DNA of 64,000 bases from Lepidostoma basale (GCA_022606425.2 JAHDVF020001509.1:1-64000); one strand, 5' to 3'. Counted from the stretch's first letter, positions 51,798-62,330 are shown. Numbers and translations: made by a program. The notes: generated from the letters alone by a model not told the origin.

Positions 51798-53080
51798 TTA
51801 GGTCCTTACATATGAAATTGGCGTTTTGTATGGGAGGAACATAAAGTTATTTTTTTTTAAATATAATATATTTATTTAATCAAAGTATGTACCATTGCTA
51901 TCTATGCACTTTTGCCATCTCATAGGTAGTTCATCGATCCCTTTACTAAAAAAACCATTCGGACGGGAATCAATAAAATCTTTGAACTCGGTTTGGACTG
52001 CCCTATCGGAGTTGAATTTTTTCCCTTGCAAGAAGTTATCCAAATTTCGAAAAAAATACTAATCTGTTGGGGCAAGGTCCGGAGAGTACGGTGGATGTCT
52101 TAGACATTCCAATTGAAGCTCTTCTAATTTGGTAGCCGTCTGTTGTGCAGTGTGTGGTCTAGCGTTATCATGAAGCAGCAGTGGCCTAGAGCGATTAACC
52201 AGCCTCGGTTGTTTAGCAGCTAGCTTTTCCATCATGGTTTGCAGTTGCTGACAATAGACATCTGCCGTAATCGTCTGGCCAGATTTAAGAAAGCTGTAGT
52301 GAACGACACCAGCACTAGTCCACCAAATGCTCACAAGTAACTTTTTTGGAGTCAATTTTCGCTTGGGGCATGGTTTTGGGCATTCGGTAGGGTTCAGCCA
52401 TTGCGATGAGCGCTTCCGATTATCATAAAGGATCCACTTTTCATCACAGGTAATGATTCGATTCAAAATCCCTTCATATTGTGCCGGTTGAGTAATGCAA
52501 CGCAGCAGTCAACGCGCGTTTGTTGATTTGCTTCACTCAATTCGTGAGGTACCCACGTTTCAAGCTTTTTCTTCCCAATTTGCTTCAAGTGGATTAAAAC
52601 ATTTTTATCACTAACACCGCAGCCTGCAGCTAACTCGGACGTGGTTTGCGATGGATCCGCTTCCACAATAGCCTTCAATTCTTCATTATCAACTTTGGTC
52701 TCCGGCCGTCCACGGGGCTTGTTCTGCAGGTCGAAATTTCCAGAACGAAAACGTTGGAACCAAAAACGCACTGTGTTTTCTTTTGCGGCACCGTCGCCAT
52801 ACACATCATTAATCCTTCGAGCCGTTTCTGCAGCACTGGTGCCACGGTGGAACTCGTACTCGTAAATAACGCGATATTTCAAGTTTTCCATTTTGTAAAC
52901 TGAGTGACGCAAAGAAAAAAAACAATTGAGGAAAAAACAAATGAATTATAATTTTCGAAATACAAATACTTGAGTAAATAGCTGTATAAATTTGAATTTG
53001 GAATTCCTAACCAAAGAGAAGATATTTGAGATCAAAGTTGCCAGTACGGCAAAACGCCAATTTCATATGTAAGGACCTAA
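51798..53080 (-). mobile_element. Mariner transposon, structurally complete
   Basis: Length 1283 bp. The terminal 31 bp (51798-51828 and 53050-53080) are perfect inverted repeats beginning TTAGGTCCTTACATATGAAA, and TA is present on both sides (51796-51797, 53081-53082), the expected target duplication. It encloses one damaged transposase gene. Size, TIR length and TA target fit the mariner family. The closest subfamily looks like the cecropia type from memory, unverified. Confidence 0.95.
51876..52891 (-). pseudogene. Mariner transposase, broken by one frameshift and one stop
   Basis: Begins MENLKYRVIYEYEFHRGTSA (the ATG at 52891), with helix-turn-helix segments through FWFQRFRSGNFDLQ and GVSDKNVLIHLKQIGKKKLE. 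A one-base loss near 52465 shifts frame between NRHNMKGF and the catalytic block TCDEKW. The aspartates stand in CDEKW, LLLHDNARPH and DLAPTD, with exactly 34 residues between the last two (D,D34D). A TAG follows DLAPTD. The same frame then runs YFFRNLDNFLQGK to NGTYFD and a stop. About 338 codons in all. Only two lesions, so it decayed recently. It would cut and paste mariner copies if intact elsewhere. Confidence 0.93.
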
Positions 53081-53084
53081 TATA

Positions 53085-53240
53085 AACAAAAACTAACTAA
53101 CTAACCATCACGCCATCTCCCCGAGAGGGTAGGCAGAAAGAATGGACTGCCACACTTGAATCGATGCGGCACTCCATCCTTCTCTTTTCGCCCCCGCGAG
53201 AGACGCGGTGTGATGGGTTGCGAACCTCATCGCCACCAAT
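53085..53240 (-). mobile_element. RTE-B 3' end, variant terminus
   Basis: Tail of GTTA repeats directly next to the mariner right end, then the standard end block and the extra segment (tcttttcgcccccgcgagag) also found at 43369-43500. Confidence 0.75.
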
Positions 53241-53438
53241 AAATCTAAAACAAATTATATAAAATACACTGATATAAAATAAAATAACAAATAAAAATCA
53301 TTTAATACATAATGTTCTTTTAGATGGTGCACTTGTCGTTAGCTGGACGATCCGGACATTTGTGTTTATTAAATTTTTATTCCACTGTTTTTTTAATTAG
53401 GCACTTAAAATAATCCAACACCAGCAAAAACTTATGAC
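53241..53438. other. Nothing recognised
   Basis: AT-rich spacer between RTE-B copies. Confidence 0.4.
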
Positions 53439-53439
53439 A

Positions 53440-53765
53440 AACTAACTAACTAACTAACTGACTAACCATCATGCCGTTTCCCCGGAGGGGTAGGCAGGGA
53501 GGAAGGACTTCTATTCGGCTCTGTCCTGACATACCTCTCTAGATTCCTTTACATTCATACATCGTAACGTGCACGCTCATCTATTTATCCGACTTCGAAC
53601 GTGGCCGCCTTTTATTATTTGATTAATTTGGTCATGTCATGTTTTCCTTGATCTTCTACGGCTTCTCTTTCCACTCACACTGCTTGTATACAACAGTTTA
53701 ACCATTTTCTGTCGTCCATTCGTTCCATATGTCCAAACCACCGCAGGGATCATTTTTTCAGTTAA
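53440..53765 (-). mobile_element. RTE-B 3' end
   Basis: Three-prime block (atgccgtttccccggagggg), then NRRACTLRCMNVKESREVCQ-like and WFGHMERMDDRKWLN-like regions. Frame-broken. Confidence 0.8.
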
Positions 53766-53814
53766 ATATTATGCGGAGAATAAATATATGGGGAAACATG
53801 TCGTTCTAAAAAAT

Positions 53815-54018
53815 AGTCAGGTTCGATTCCCGGCGAGGGCAGTGTGATTGTCACACTGTCTTAGGTCTGGTGTAGGATTCAAGTGACAATAAAATGGCGA
53901 TAGATGATCTATTTATCACATGTCACGAGAATCACTATGATAGCTATAATATCCTTTACTTCGATTTGGCTCATGCTGTCATGATGTAAAGAGCGATTCA
54001 ACAAAATAATAATAATAA
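53815..54018 (+). repeat. SINE, 5'-truncated, AAT-tailed
   Basis: B box aggttcgattcccggcgagg, ggtctggtgtaggattcaag, gatgtaaagagcgattcaac and an AAT tail. It meets the GTTA tail of the next RTE-B copy end to end. Confidence 0.75.
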
Positions 54019-54300
54019 ACTAACTAACTAACTAACTAACCATCACGCCGTCTCCCCGAAGGGGTAGGCAGAAAGAATGGACTGCCACACTTTTCTTTCC
54101 TGACATATTTCTCTCGCTTCCTCAACATTCATACATCGTGTCATGCACGCGCGTCGATTTCTCTGACTCCTCACATGGCCGACATTCAATATTTGATTTA
54201 TTTGATCGTGCCACGTATTCCTCGGTCTTCCTCTATTTCTGGTTCCATTTACATTATTAACACATAATTTTTTTACCACTCTTTCTTCATTCATTAATAA
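54019..54300 (-). mobile_element. RTE-B 3' end, open frame
   Basis: NEERVVKKLCVNNVNGTRNR, GRPRNTWHDQINQILNVGHV, NRRACMTRCMNVEEAREICQ, SILSAYPFGETA, then a GTTA tail. No stop inside about 90 codons. A young copy. Confidence 0.85.
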
Positions 54301-54348
54301 TAATAATAATAATTTCATAATAATAATAATAATAAAAATAATAATTTC
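54296..54348. repeat. AAT-rich microsatellite
   Basis: Imperfect AAT/ATA repeats interrupted by ttcat. It abuts the truncated 5' side of the RTE-B copy. Confidence 0.8.
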
Positions 54349-54808
54349 ATGAAACTGTTGTTAATCTAATATTAATTATACGATTGATAAATATTAATTT
54401 GCGTCCCGCGGGACAGTACAGTCAGCCACGTGTGGTCCAGATCGCGCTTGGTTGATAAATTTAATAGCCCGGCGGGTCTATGAATCATTTATCAAAAAAT
54501 GGCCGAAATTCGTAACATTCACGTGCTCCTCCCGCGCGGGTGATCTGTTTTGACAAATTCCCTTTTCCCACGAGTCATTCATCTCCATCAATCTTGTTTT
54601 TTTCTTCCATGTTACACTCGCGTGTCTCAATTATCACAGGAATCGCCTCTCATCAACCACGGCCCGTGATGTCTATTTTATTATCATATCTTAAGTTGAT
54701 CTAATATAATACAATATTAAATAAATAGATCCTGTATAAAATACCGATAAATTAATCATCTTTATGTCTTCATATTTAACATATTTTTTTAATTAATTCG
54801 AATGAAAA
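54349..54808. other. No gene; unique GC-richer part 54405-54680
   Basis: cgtcccgcgggacagtacag (with palindrome gtcccgcgggac) and ctcctcccgcgcgggtgatc are single-copy. It is a candidate non-coding regulatory element. Confidence 0.35.
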
Positions 54809-54809
54809 T

Positions 54810-54920
54810 TGTTATTCGATAATGCCTTAGTAATGCGAATTATTTCATTCCCTTAAAATATAATAAAACTTCTAGAAAACAGTTTTTTTTATCCGTGCCT
54901 ATCAATTATTTAACATGTGA
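54810..54920 (+). repeat. H1 repeat
   Basis: cgataatgccttagtaatgc, gaattatttcattccct, aaacttctagaaaacagt. Confidence 0.6.
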
Positions 54921-54984
54921 TTTCAGACAATTGTAAAAAAAAACTAGAAATATTTTAGAACACTTATTTATATTACTTATAATT

Positions 54985-55292
54985 AGAGTATCAGATGCAA
55001 ATATAAGAAGTGAATGCAGTGCGAATGAAAGTGTTATGAACAAAATAACGAAAGGGTTCTTAAGATGAATTGGATACATGGAAGAAATATTGATAAATAA
55101 AATATATGCAAACGACGTAAACATAACAAGAAATAGAGGAAGATCGAGGAAAACGTAGCACGATCAAATCAATTAAATATTGAACGTCGAGGTGAGGAGT
55201 CGGAGAAATCGACATGCGTGCATTACACGATGTATGAATTTTGAGGAAATGAGAGAAGTATATAAGGAAAGAATAGTGTGGTGGTTAGTTAG
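54985..55292 (+). mobile_element. RTE-B fragment
   Basis: NKITKGFLR with a stop, then a worn NRGRSRKT-like block, then RRNRHACITRCMNFEEMREV. Its end lacks the usual ctgcctac block. Confidence 0.75.
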
Positions 55293-55374
55293 AAATAATT
55301 TTGTTGCAATAAGAAAAACATATTATTATTATGCATATTGTTATTATTTTATTGAATATCTCTTTACTTTGTTA

Positions 55375-55562
55375 TAGCGCCAGCGCGAGCCAAATCCATG
55401 TAAAGGATATTGCTATAATATTGACTCTCATGATATATGATAGGTAGCTAATCTATCGCCATTTTATTGTAAAATTCCACAGACAGTGTGAGAAACATAA
55501 TGTCATCGCCGGGAATCAAATCCGAGACCTTTCGCTGTTGCCACTCTGCCACGAAGGTGTCT
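55375..55562 (-). repeat. SINE, minus strand
   Basis: Reverse A box at ccactctgccacgaaggtgt, B-box remnant cgggaatcaaatccgagacc, body gctaatctatcgccatttta, and the gcgccagcgcgagccaaatc end variant. Confidence 0.7.
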
Positions 55563-55962
55563 TGTCGTATGCATATTATATATAATAATTTTATAAAATG
55601 AGCTAAAATAATCCACGCGCTTGATAGTGCTACCAAAAGAACCAATTACAAATAACGTTTTGTATCGTGAAATGAAGATATTTGACGTGAAGGGATGACC
55701 CCGTGGGTGACTCGGCGTATTTTTTTCTCGTGGCGCCTGCTATAGAAAGAGGAAGATGAAGAATTCTGTATAAAGCATTGAATAGCTATTCACAATGCGT
55801 ATTCAACAATAAATTATGACTTAAGCGCTGCTCCAAAATTAGTGCAACATTCCGTTAGGGTGTAATTTAATATTGTATTCAATGATGATTTAACACTTAA
55901 TATTTCTAGCTACATTATGGGCCAAAAAAACTAAGTAAACATTATTCACTGTTAAATTAAAA
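55563..55962. other. No gene seen
   Basis: Mixed AT-rich sequence without recognised elements. Confidence 0.45.
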
Positions 55963-55964
55963 AA

Positions 55965-56240
55965 CACTGTTTTAATATCAAAAATTGAGTTTATTTTTTA
56001 TAAAATCGTCGCGACAGCTGTTTCGGCAACCGATGTTACCATCGTCAGGTGTTACAATAAACGTTTATTAAATGTTTATTTCAACACCTGATGATGGTAA
56101 CATCGGTTACCGCTGTTGCGACGATTTTATAAAAAATAAACTAATTTTTTTATATTAAAACAGTGTTTTTAATTTAACAGTGAATAATGTTAAAATATCA
56201 AAGTGTTTCCGCCAAAACAATGGATTTCCTAAATAAACAT
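55965..56240. repeat. H2 inverted pair with a re-paired stem II
   Basis: Left, minus: CTGACGA (56048-56042), extra T, stem II GGTAAC/GTTGCC, loop ATCG, GAAA (56024-56021), CAGCTG, TC. Right, plus: CTGATGA (56088-56094), T, GGTAAC/GTTACC, with the GAAACA that should follow deleted. Arms match to ctgttttaat on either side. Terminal module with aaaacaatggatttcct. Confidence 0.85.
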
Positions 56241-56267
56241 TGAATTTTCAATATAAGAATACACTTC

Positions 56268-56690
56268 TTCTTCTTCCCCTTAGCCATCTATCCACTACTA
56301 GATTTAGGCCTCCTTAAACAGTCTCCCTTATAAACTTATAGATGTAAAATAATGAAACACTTTGTATTTAACCACATACCATGGTTAAATGATTCATTAT
56401 TTTTATCTCTTAGTTTAAAATGTCTAACCACAAAGTGAATGCTTCATTTGTCTCCGTTTTTCTCTCTGCTGTGCGATTCTTTTCAATCTTATTCAGGAAT
56501 TATGACATCAGAACGACTTTTTTAAGATCGATCGACATCTCTTTGTCCTTCCCATGGTCTCCACATCAAGACACTGGGTTTCCATCTATCCGTTTCCTGC
56601 CTGGCGACATATCTTGCTCAATTCATTTTAGTTGAAACACGGTCAATCACATCGACAAGCTTAGCCCGGCGTCTAATTTTGCCATATAAC
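56268..56690 (-). mobile_element. RTE-A2 fragment split by a repeat
   Basis: Right part (about 56440-56690), minus: KLVDVIDRVSTKM, then YVARQAGNGWMETQCLD, matching RTE-A2 at 4065-4475 (VADVMDQVAKLKW...HLARQGGNRW). Left part (56268-56345) gives the VYKGDCLRRPKSSSG end and AAG tail. The two are separated by about 95 bp of H6-type sequence. Confidence 0.65.
56346..56440 (+). repeat. H6-type repeat inserted in RTE-A2
   Basis: ccacataccatggttaaatg and ctaaccacaaagtgaatgct match the right part of the H6 element at 34520-34610. The hammerhead-like motif itself is missing. Confidence 0.55.
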
Positions 56691-56789
56691 TGCCAAGCAT
56701 TTGTATTTTCGTACCCCGTTGTGCAAAATTAAAATACACGCGGTATAAGTAATAATAAACAAATACGTATTATACGAGTATATGTCTAC

Positions 56790-57010
56790 AGAAATTTTTA
56801 ACTACTTCCACTTATGTCTTTATTTCGACAGCGACCGGTTTCGCCAGGCTCGCTGGCATCGACAGACTGGTGTGTCGGTGCCAGAGAGCCTGGCGAAACC
56901 GGTCGCTGTTGAAATAAAGATAAAAGTGGAAGTGGTTAAAATACATTGTTTTATTTAATTATTATTTAAAATGATCTTCCATCAAGAGATTTCAGTAAAA
57001 TCATTTGATT
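56790..57010. repeat. Second H5 inverted pair
   Basis: Left motif, minus, has core CTGTCGA, stem II GCCAG/CTGGC around CGAGC, GAAA, CCGG, TC. The centre is a few bases longer than at 40075. Both pairs share the right-hand flank ending tcagtaaaatcatttgatta, so that flank belongs to the element. Confidence 0.8.
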
Positions 57011-57099
57011 ATCTTTAACTAAAGACTTTCGATGTACTCGTATCGGTCCATGTTAAGTTAATAGATACTGTATTACAGATTCCACTTATTATATTGAGT

Positions 57100-57284
57100 T
57101 TATTATATATTCGCTATCACTACGTGTTCACATTTGAATAACTAAAAACGTTTAATTTTCACACCATTTTCTTGCATTTCTACATTACTGAAATTCCTCA
57201 GTGCAGCCGTAAATATTTCTACACCCAGGAATGACGTGTACGCTCCGAAACGTGTTTGTGAAAATTGTAAAATAATGTTACAAG
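57100..57284 (+). repeat. H9-type element, diverged
   Basis: tatattcgctatcactacgt on the left and gctccgaaacgtgtttgtga on the right. The stem II region has changed beyond clear pairing. Confidence 0.45.
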
Positions 57285-58092
57285 TCTTGGTGTCCGAGAA
57301 TGTATGAGGTATGCAAGTCAAATGATTTAATGATGAATGTCGGAATGTCAAAGGTGATGGTTTTTGAAAAGGAAGAGCGAATGACAGTTTGTAACATTAA
57401 TGTGAACGAAGAGAACTTGGAGCGGGTGAGTGAGTTTGTGTATTTAGGTAAAATGTTCACAGCGGATGGCCGAACGGACAGTGACGTCGAAAGAAGGGTT
57501 GGTGCGGGTAACAAAGTGAATGGAGCTTTAAAAATAGTCATTGGAAACAAGAATTTATAAATGAAAGCTAAAACGGCCGTTCACAATGGAGTTCTGGTTC
57601 CAACAGGAATGTATGGAAGCGAAGCATGGAACTGGCAGAAGAAGGATGAGAACAGAAAAAAAGCGGTAGAGATGAGGTCCCTAAGGTGTATGTGTGGCAG
57701 AACGATATACGACAGAATCTCAAATACTGATATAAGAAAGGAATGTAGAGCGGAAGAAGATATTATGAACAAAATTATGAAAGGATCGCTGCGTTGGTTC
57801 GGACATATGGAACGCATGAATGGAGAAAAAATGGTTAAGAAAGTATACGTTAATGATGTAAATGGAACAGGGAGTCGAGGCGAACCGAGGAAAACATGGC
57901 ATGACCAAATCGATCCAATTTTAAAGGTTGGTCATGTTAGAAGTCGGAAGAATCGACGTGCGTGTATGACTCGTTGTATGAATGTGGAGGAATCTAGAGA
58001 GGTGTGCCAGGATAGAGTAGTGTGGTGGTCCATTCTCTCTGCCTACCCCTGCGGGGAAACGGCATGATGGTTTGTTTGTTTGTTTGTAGAAT
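57285..58092 (+). mobile_element. RTE-B, longest open copy
   Basis: About 256 codons in one frame with a single stop (TAA, 57558-57560): DLMMNVGMSKVMVFEKEERM, EFVYLGKMFTADGRTDSDVE, KTAVHNGVLVPTGMYGSEAW, MRSLRCMCGRTIYDRISNTD, MNKIMKGSLRWFGHMERMNG, RRACMTRCMNVEESREVCQD, SILSAYPCGETA, then a GTTT tail. It starts just past the catalytic ADD block, so it is 5'-truncated. Because it is least damaged it serves as the reference for the other RTE-B pieces. Confidence 0.9.
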
Positions 58093-58880
58093 AATGTGAA
58101 AATATAATGTTCTTTAAAAGTTATTTCAATTTAATTCATTAAGATTTACTGCAATGATCATATTAATTAGTAAGCATTCATTTGTAGGTTACTCTGATTG
58201 ACACATTGATTTAAATCAGGATTTTCACTTAATAATCATGAATTCATTCTCATCTTCCTGGCTTCGGTATGTGTAAAGAGAGTTTCGTAAATCCACTTTC
58301 GAAAGGGAATTTTGAAATAAAATACTTTCCTTATCATGTCTACAAGAGCATTCACGCCTAATTATATTTACGTAATACTTAATAACCTATTCAACATGTT
58401 TTACAAATGTTTTTATTTGTAAAAATAGCTCAAAAGACTTATTGACGTGTATTTTTGTAAAGCCCCAACATTTAAAATCGTCTCTTCGTCTCAAAATGTG
58501 AACAGGACAATACATATAATTACTAGGCAGTAATCGAAAGTCCTTGGGAGCGGGACTCTCTTTAGAATGCGGACTTTGTAGACTTTTGTTACGCGAGATG
58601 GGGGGAGGGCGGGGGGTGTTATTATGCCTCTCGATATGTTCCCCGTTATTAAGAGTCGGGTATAAAAGACAGCGTTAAAAATAATTTTAAATATTCGGAA
58701 AGAATGCTTTAAACGGTGGGAGGGGGGACGTCAATTCTCAGCAGGGTCGGATTGGGACCCTTAGTCAGTTAGGTAATATTAAATATAGTTTAGTAGGAGT
58801 TGGTACGTTTGTATTTTGACTACTGTTATTAAAATATGCATTATGGTGATCAAGTTACTTACACTTAAATAAGTCAATTG
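58093..58880. other. No gene; G-rich unique part 58520-58760
   Basis: Contains gggggg-a-ggg-c-gggggg around 58600-58617 and gtgggaggggggacg near 58716-58730, both quadruplex-prone. Otherwise AT-rich. Confidence 0.4.
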
Positions 58881-59072
58881 TTGTTTCTTCTTCTTCTAGA
58901 CGCTACGTCCGGTGTGGGATTTGGCCTCCTCCTCAATAGTCCTCCACAGGCTCCTGTCCCTGACCAGCCCTCTTCATTATTCAAGTCTTCTCAGTTTCCT
59001 CCAGTCCTTTTCTTGGTCTCTTTTCGTGTTGCACCCATCTGGAAGTAATCATAGATATTCTATAATCATTTC
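58881..59072 (-). mobile_element. RTE-C-like 3' fragment
   Basis: Minus strand: LLPDGCNTKRDQEKDWRKLR, then a worn end with gaggaggccaaatcccacac, which mirrors the RTE-C end at 6085-6100 (aggccaagtcccacaccggg). Confidence 0.6.
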
Positions 59073-60380
59073 ACGTCAAATGAACTACTTAATTGTGTCA
59101 TAAAACTACCGCAAAAAGTATTTTGTTTGATTTAATATTGTAACTGAAATGTTGTAGTGGAGGGCCATCTTAAGTTTAATAATCTAAAATGACACTTCAT
59201 TTCCTCCGCAAGATTATTTCCTTTGTAACAGCTTTTGTCAACGTTCTTGGACGTCTGACCAGAATGTTGATGCCAGCGAACCATACCAAATCAGATACGG
59301 AAATTTTATTTCATAATCAATATTTTGTTTATTTATAATACTTAATTTTTGTTCCACGTTATATTACGACACTAGATGTAATCCTATAAGAGCAATTATA
59401 ATTATGAAGAGATATTAGATTGGTCTTGCAATGTAATATAACATATGTTAAATATTATAATTGGCAGGAGAATGAGGATATCTGATAGAAATGGCCCACG
59501 TGTTAGTAGGTTTCATGAAAAAAGTGTCATTTCCCATGGCATTATGTTATTATTTTATCTTTAGTTATAGCATCAGAATGTATTTGGAATTATTCATAGT
59601 TTCGTTGAATATTTAATGTTATAAATGATGGACAGAAATCAATATTTCCGATGGAGTTGTTAAAAAAACTTACCTTATTAATTTGAGTCCTTGCACCATA
59701 TTTATGAAGTGAGGGAACGCTTCAATCAAGCGTACCAACGCAACGTATCCCTTCTCGCCGGGCCTGGCGCGTGTTGCCAGTGTAAAATATTGACTTTGCC
59801 GATGGCCGCCAACATGTAATTAAATGTCAAAATATTTATATCCCGACTCCGGGCGGTGAGGCGCTCCGGAATAAATGAGTTTAATGACTATATTCGGCCG
59901 ATATTGTACGCTTCCAAGATGATCGAACGTTTGCCACTTTTATTCAATTTGATATGATTTTTTTCGCCGAGCCGCCAGCCCGGCCCGATTATGTTCCACA
60001 CTCATTTTAATGGGCATTTCAAATGTATTCCGCTCGGGCCTGACTAATGAATGGTATTTAAAGTATATTCACTTATAGTTAAACAAAAATATTATCCTTG
60101 TGTATCGTAGGTACCTTCTAGTAACATATCTACCTAAATAGATTCTTCGCTGTACTGAGACATTCATTTATAAACATCTGGAGTAAATACCATGATCATA
60201 TTCGCTTCTTAGGAAAAATACAGAGATAATAAAAAATAAGAATCTGGTAAAGAACTTACTTAACTCGTAAATTTAAAATCGATACCCTTGTTTAATCTTG
60301 AAAACAGCAGATATTTTATTTATTAAGTGACTTTATTCAACTGTTTATTTGTTATTATATTAAAATACTTTTTTTGTTGT
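59073..60380. promoter_or_regulatory. No gene; unique block 59690-60060
   Basis: The block is GC-richer, single-copy, without a protein-like frame, and includes gccgatggccgccaacatgt, ccgactccgggcggtgaggc and gccgagccgccagcccggcc. It stands out as a candidate regulatory region. The rest is AT-rich. Confidence 0.4.
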
Positions 60381-60385
60381 TGCAG

Positions 60386-60657
60386 TTTTCAGCTCTGAAA
60401 ATTTAAAACTAGAATTTGCTCATAGATGGCTCTAATGTTCAATGTAGTGACTGTCAAATGCCGTTTTCTTGCGTTTACATTTATAAAAGACTCTTAACTC
60501 ACAAAAATCAATTTAATAAAACTACACAGTTTTTCATAGCATTGAATGTGTCGAATGTTGTGTCTGAAATTTACGAGTTGCCCGCGGACATGGGATTTTC
60601 TGTTACCATTTGAAGAAAACTGCTGCAAAATCTCATCAAATGCTTGTCGAAATTACG
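60386..60657 (+). other. Exon-like segment, uncertain
   Basis: A T-rich tract and TTGCAG precede it and ACGGTGAGC follows it. One frame reads VQCSDCQMPFSCVYIYKRLL and THKNQFNKTTQFFIALNVSN, with CxxC but no clean zinc-finger spacing. Stops occur in frame both near the left end and before the donor, so it is not a simple internal exon. Possibly a worn coding remnant. Confidence 0.2.
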
Positions 60658-60888
60658 GTGAGCATGCTCTTTGTAAATCACAGTGCTTTGAGTGGTCCTA
60701 AAAATAGTTGCAATTTAGATTTTTTTTACCTTTATTTTAATTTCGAAAGGTATTATGGAAACGCGATATTTTTTATACTTACACAATGAATATCAAATTG
60801 CATTTTATTCTTACTACAGGAAATTCTCAAAGTTTTCTTCCGTAGTTTAATATATTTAATGACAATAAAATGGATGTGTAAAAAATCT
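60658..60888. other. Nothing recognised
   Basis: AT-rich. Confidence 0.45.
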
Positions 60889-60889
60889 T

Positions 60890-61032
60890 TAAAAAAAAGT
60901 ATATTTAGTTAAAAACCGGTCGACGACACAAACATCCGAGAATTTAAACTAAATATATATATTTAAAAGATTTTTACATTTTTTTTTTAATTTTCATTAT
61001 TTACAATGAACTTCTACCATGAAATTTCAAAT
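60890..61032. repeat. Fold-back element of the H4/H10 type, worn
   Basis: tatatttagttaaaaaccgg and aatttaaactaaatatata pair. The terminal module tacaatgaacttctaccatg is shared with H5 and H10. No complete core. Confidence 0.5.
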
Positions 61033-61064
61033 AACGACATTAATTTTCAAAAATATTTATTTGG

Positions 61065-61320
61065 AGATTTTTTTCATCACTATTGGCAAATCCAACCCCC
61101 TTATTAAATGACATCAACATATTGACTTCATCATCGGAGAACGATATAAGCTGCATTTTATATCGCAGTTTATATCGTTCTCCCAATGATGAAGGTGTAC
61201 CTAAGCCTTCGAAACATATCGAGAAAATTAAACTCAAAAGTGAAAAAAACAGTGTTTTAATTCATAAATAAATTGTACGTATGGAATTCCAGTGTTAACA
61301 CCTTAAGTTCATCTAATTAA
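61065..61320. repeat. H7 inverted pair
   Basis: Left, minus: tatcgttctccgatgatgaa. Right, plus: ccaatgatgaaggtgtacct, aagccttcgaaacatatcga, then aagtgaaaaaaacagtgttt. Palindromic centre around gctgcattttatatcgcagt. Terminal module tggaattccagtgttaacac. Confidence 0.7.
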
Positions 61321-61324
61321 ATAA

Positions 61325-61692
61325 ATAAAAATGAACAATGCCAGAATTTCAAATGCTGATATCAGAAAAGAATGTAGAGCGGAAGAAAGTATTATGAACC
61401 AAATTATGAAAGAATTAAGACGTTGGTTTGGACATATGGAACACACGGATGAATGAAAATTTGTTAAGAAAGTGTACGTTAACAATGCGAATGAAGTAGA
61501 GTCAGGGAAGATCAAGGAAAATGTGGGAAAATGTGGAGAAAATGTGGAGTGAAATTAAGGGTCGGCCATGTTGGAATTCGGAAAAATCGACGTGCGTGTG
61601 TTATGATTTTAGAGAAAGCAGGAAGGGTGTGTCAGGATATAGTAGTGCGACGGTTCATTCTCTCTGCCTATCCTTGCGGAGAAATGACATGA
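61325..61692 (+). mobile_element. RTE-B 3' end
   Basis: ADIRKECRAEESIMNQIMKE, LRRWFGHMEHTDE then a stop, and worn downstream blocks to cattctctctgcctatcctt. Confidence 0.8.
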
Positions 61693-61990
61693 TTATTTTT
61701 CTCGACATGTTTCAAAGCCTTAAAGGCAGAAACATACTATTAACACGCGACGTGGCGTGTTTACTCCCACCACCGGCAACACGTCGATCTAGCTCGTCTG
61801 GATCGGGTGGCGTGTGCGCGCATGGCGTCGCGTCGGGTGTTCGTAGTGTGATTCTGTCCATAGAAAACAATACAATTTGATTCGACTCAACACGCATCAC
61901 GTGGCATCGGGTGGCGTGGCGTGTTAATAGTATGTTTCTGCCTTTACACATTCATCATCGGGAGAACGGTATAAACTGAGTTACTCCACT
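61693..61990 (-). repeat. H7 arm interrupted by a MITE
   Basis: ttatttttctcgacatgttt (left) and cacattcatcatcgggagaa (right) are parts of one H7 arm that are adjacent in other copies. They are separated here by 222 bp plus a duplicated TA. Confidence 0.7.
61723..61944. mobile_element. MITE with 26-bp perfect terminal repeats
   Basis: Both ends begin aaggcagaaacatactatta and continue acacgc in mirror orientation. TA flanks each side (61721-61722, 61945-61946). The interior is GC-rich with repeated ggcgtg/cgtcg words and no coding capacity. The interrupted H7 arm confirms the boundaries. I do not recognise the family. The TA duplication suits a Tc1/mariner-type helper. Confidence 0.85.
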
Positions 61991-62330
61991 CTACTCTGAA
62001 CTCTAATAAGTGGGTTTATATTGTTATTTTAAATAATCACAATACGAGTGATAATAAATAAAGTAGAGCGCTAGCCCAGTGTAATATTAGCAGAGCGATA
62101 AAACGGAAGGCGGTCAGGCCTGTCCGTGTAATGGCCGCGGTCCCGGCGAGCTAATTGAATAACGAACCCCAGAAGGACGCTAAGCACTGTAATCAGGAGC
62201 CCCGATATTGCGGACAACACTCCAACAGATTAAATTTTATGTCACTATTTTGGTGCATATTCAATTATCCATAAATCGATCTCAACAGTGGCATTCACTC
62301 GACTTTCTTAACTCCATTTCACTGTGATTT
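61991..62330. other. No gene; unique GC-richer block 62060-62225
   Basis: aggcggtcaggcctgtccgt, ggccgcggtcccggcgagct and ccccgatattgcggacaaca occur once. It is a candidate regulatory element. Confidence 0.4.
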
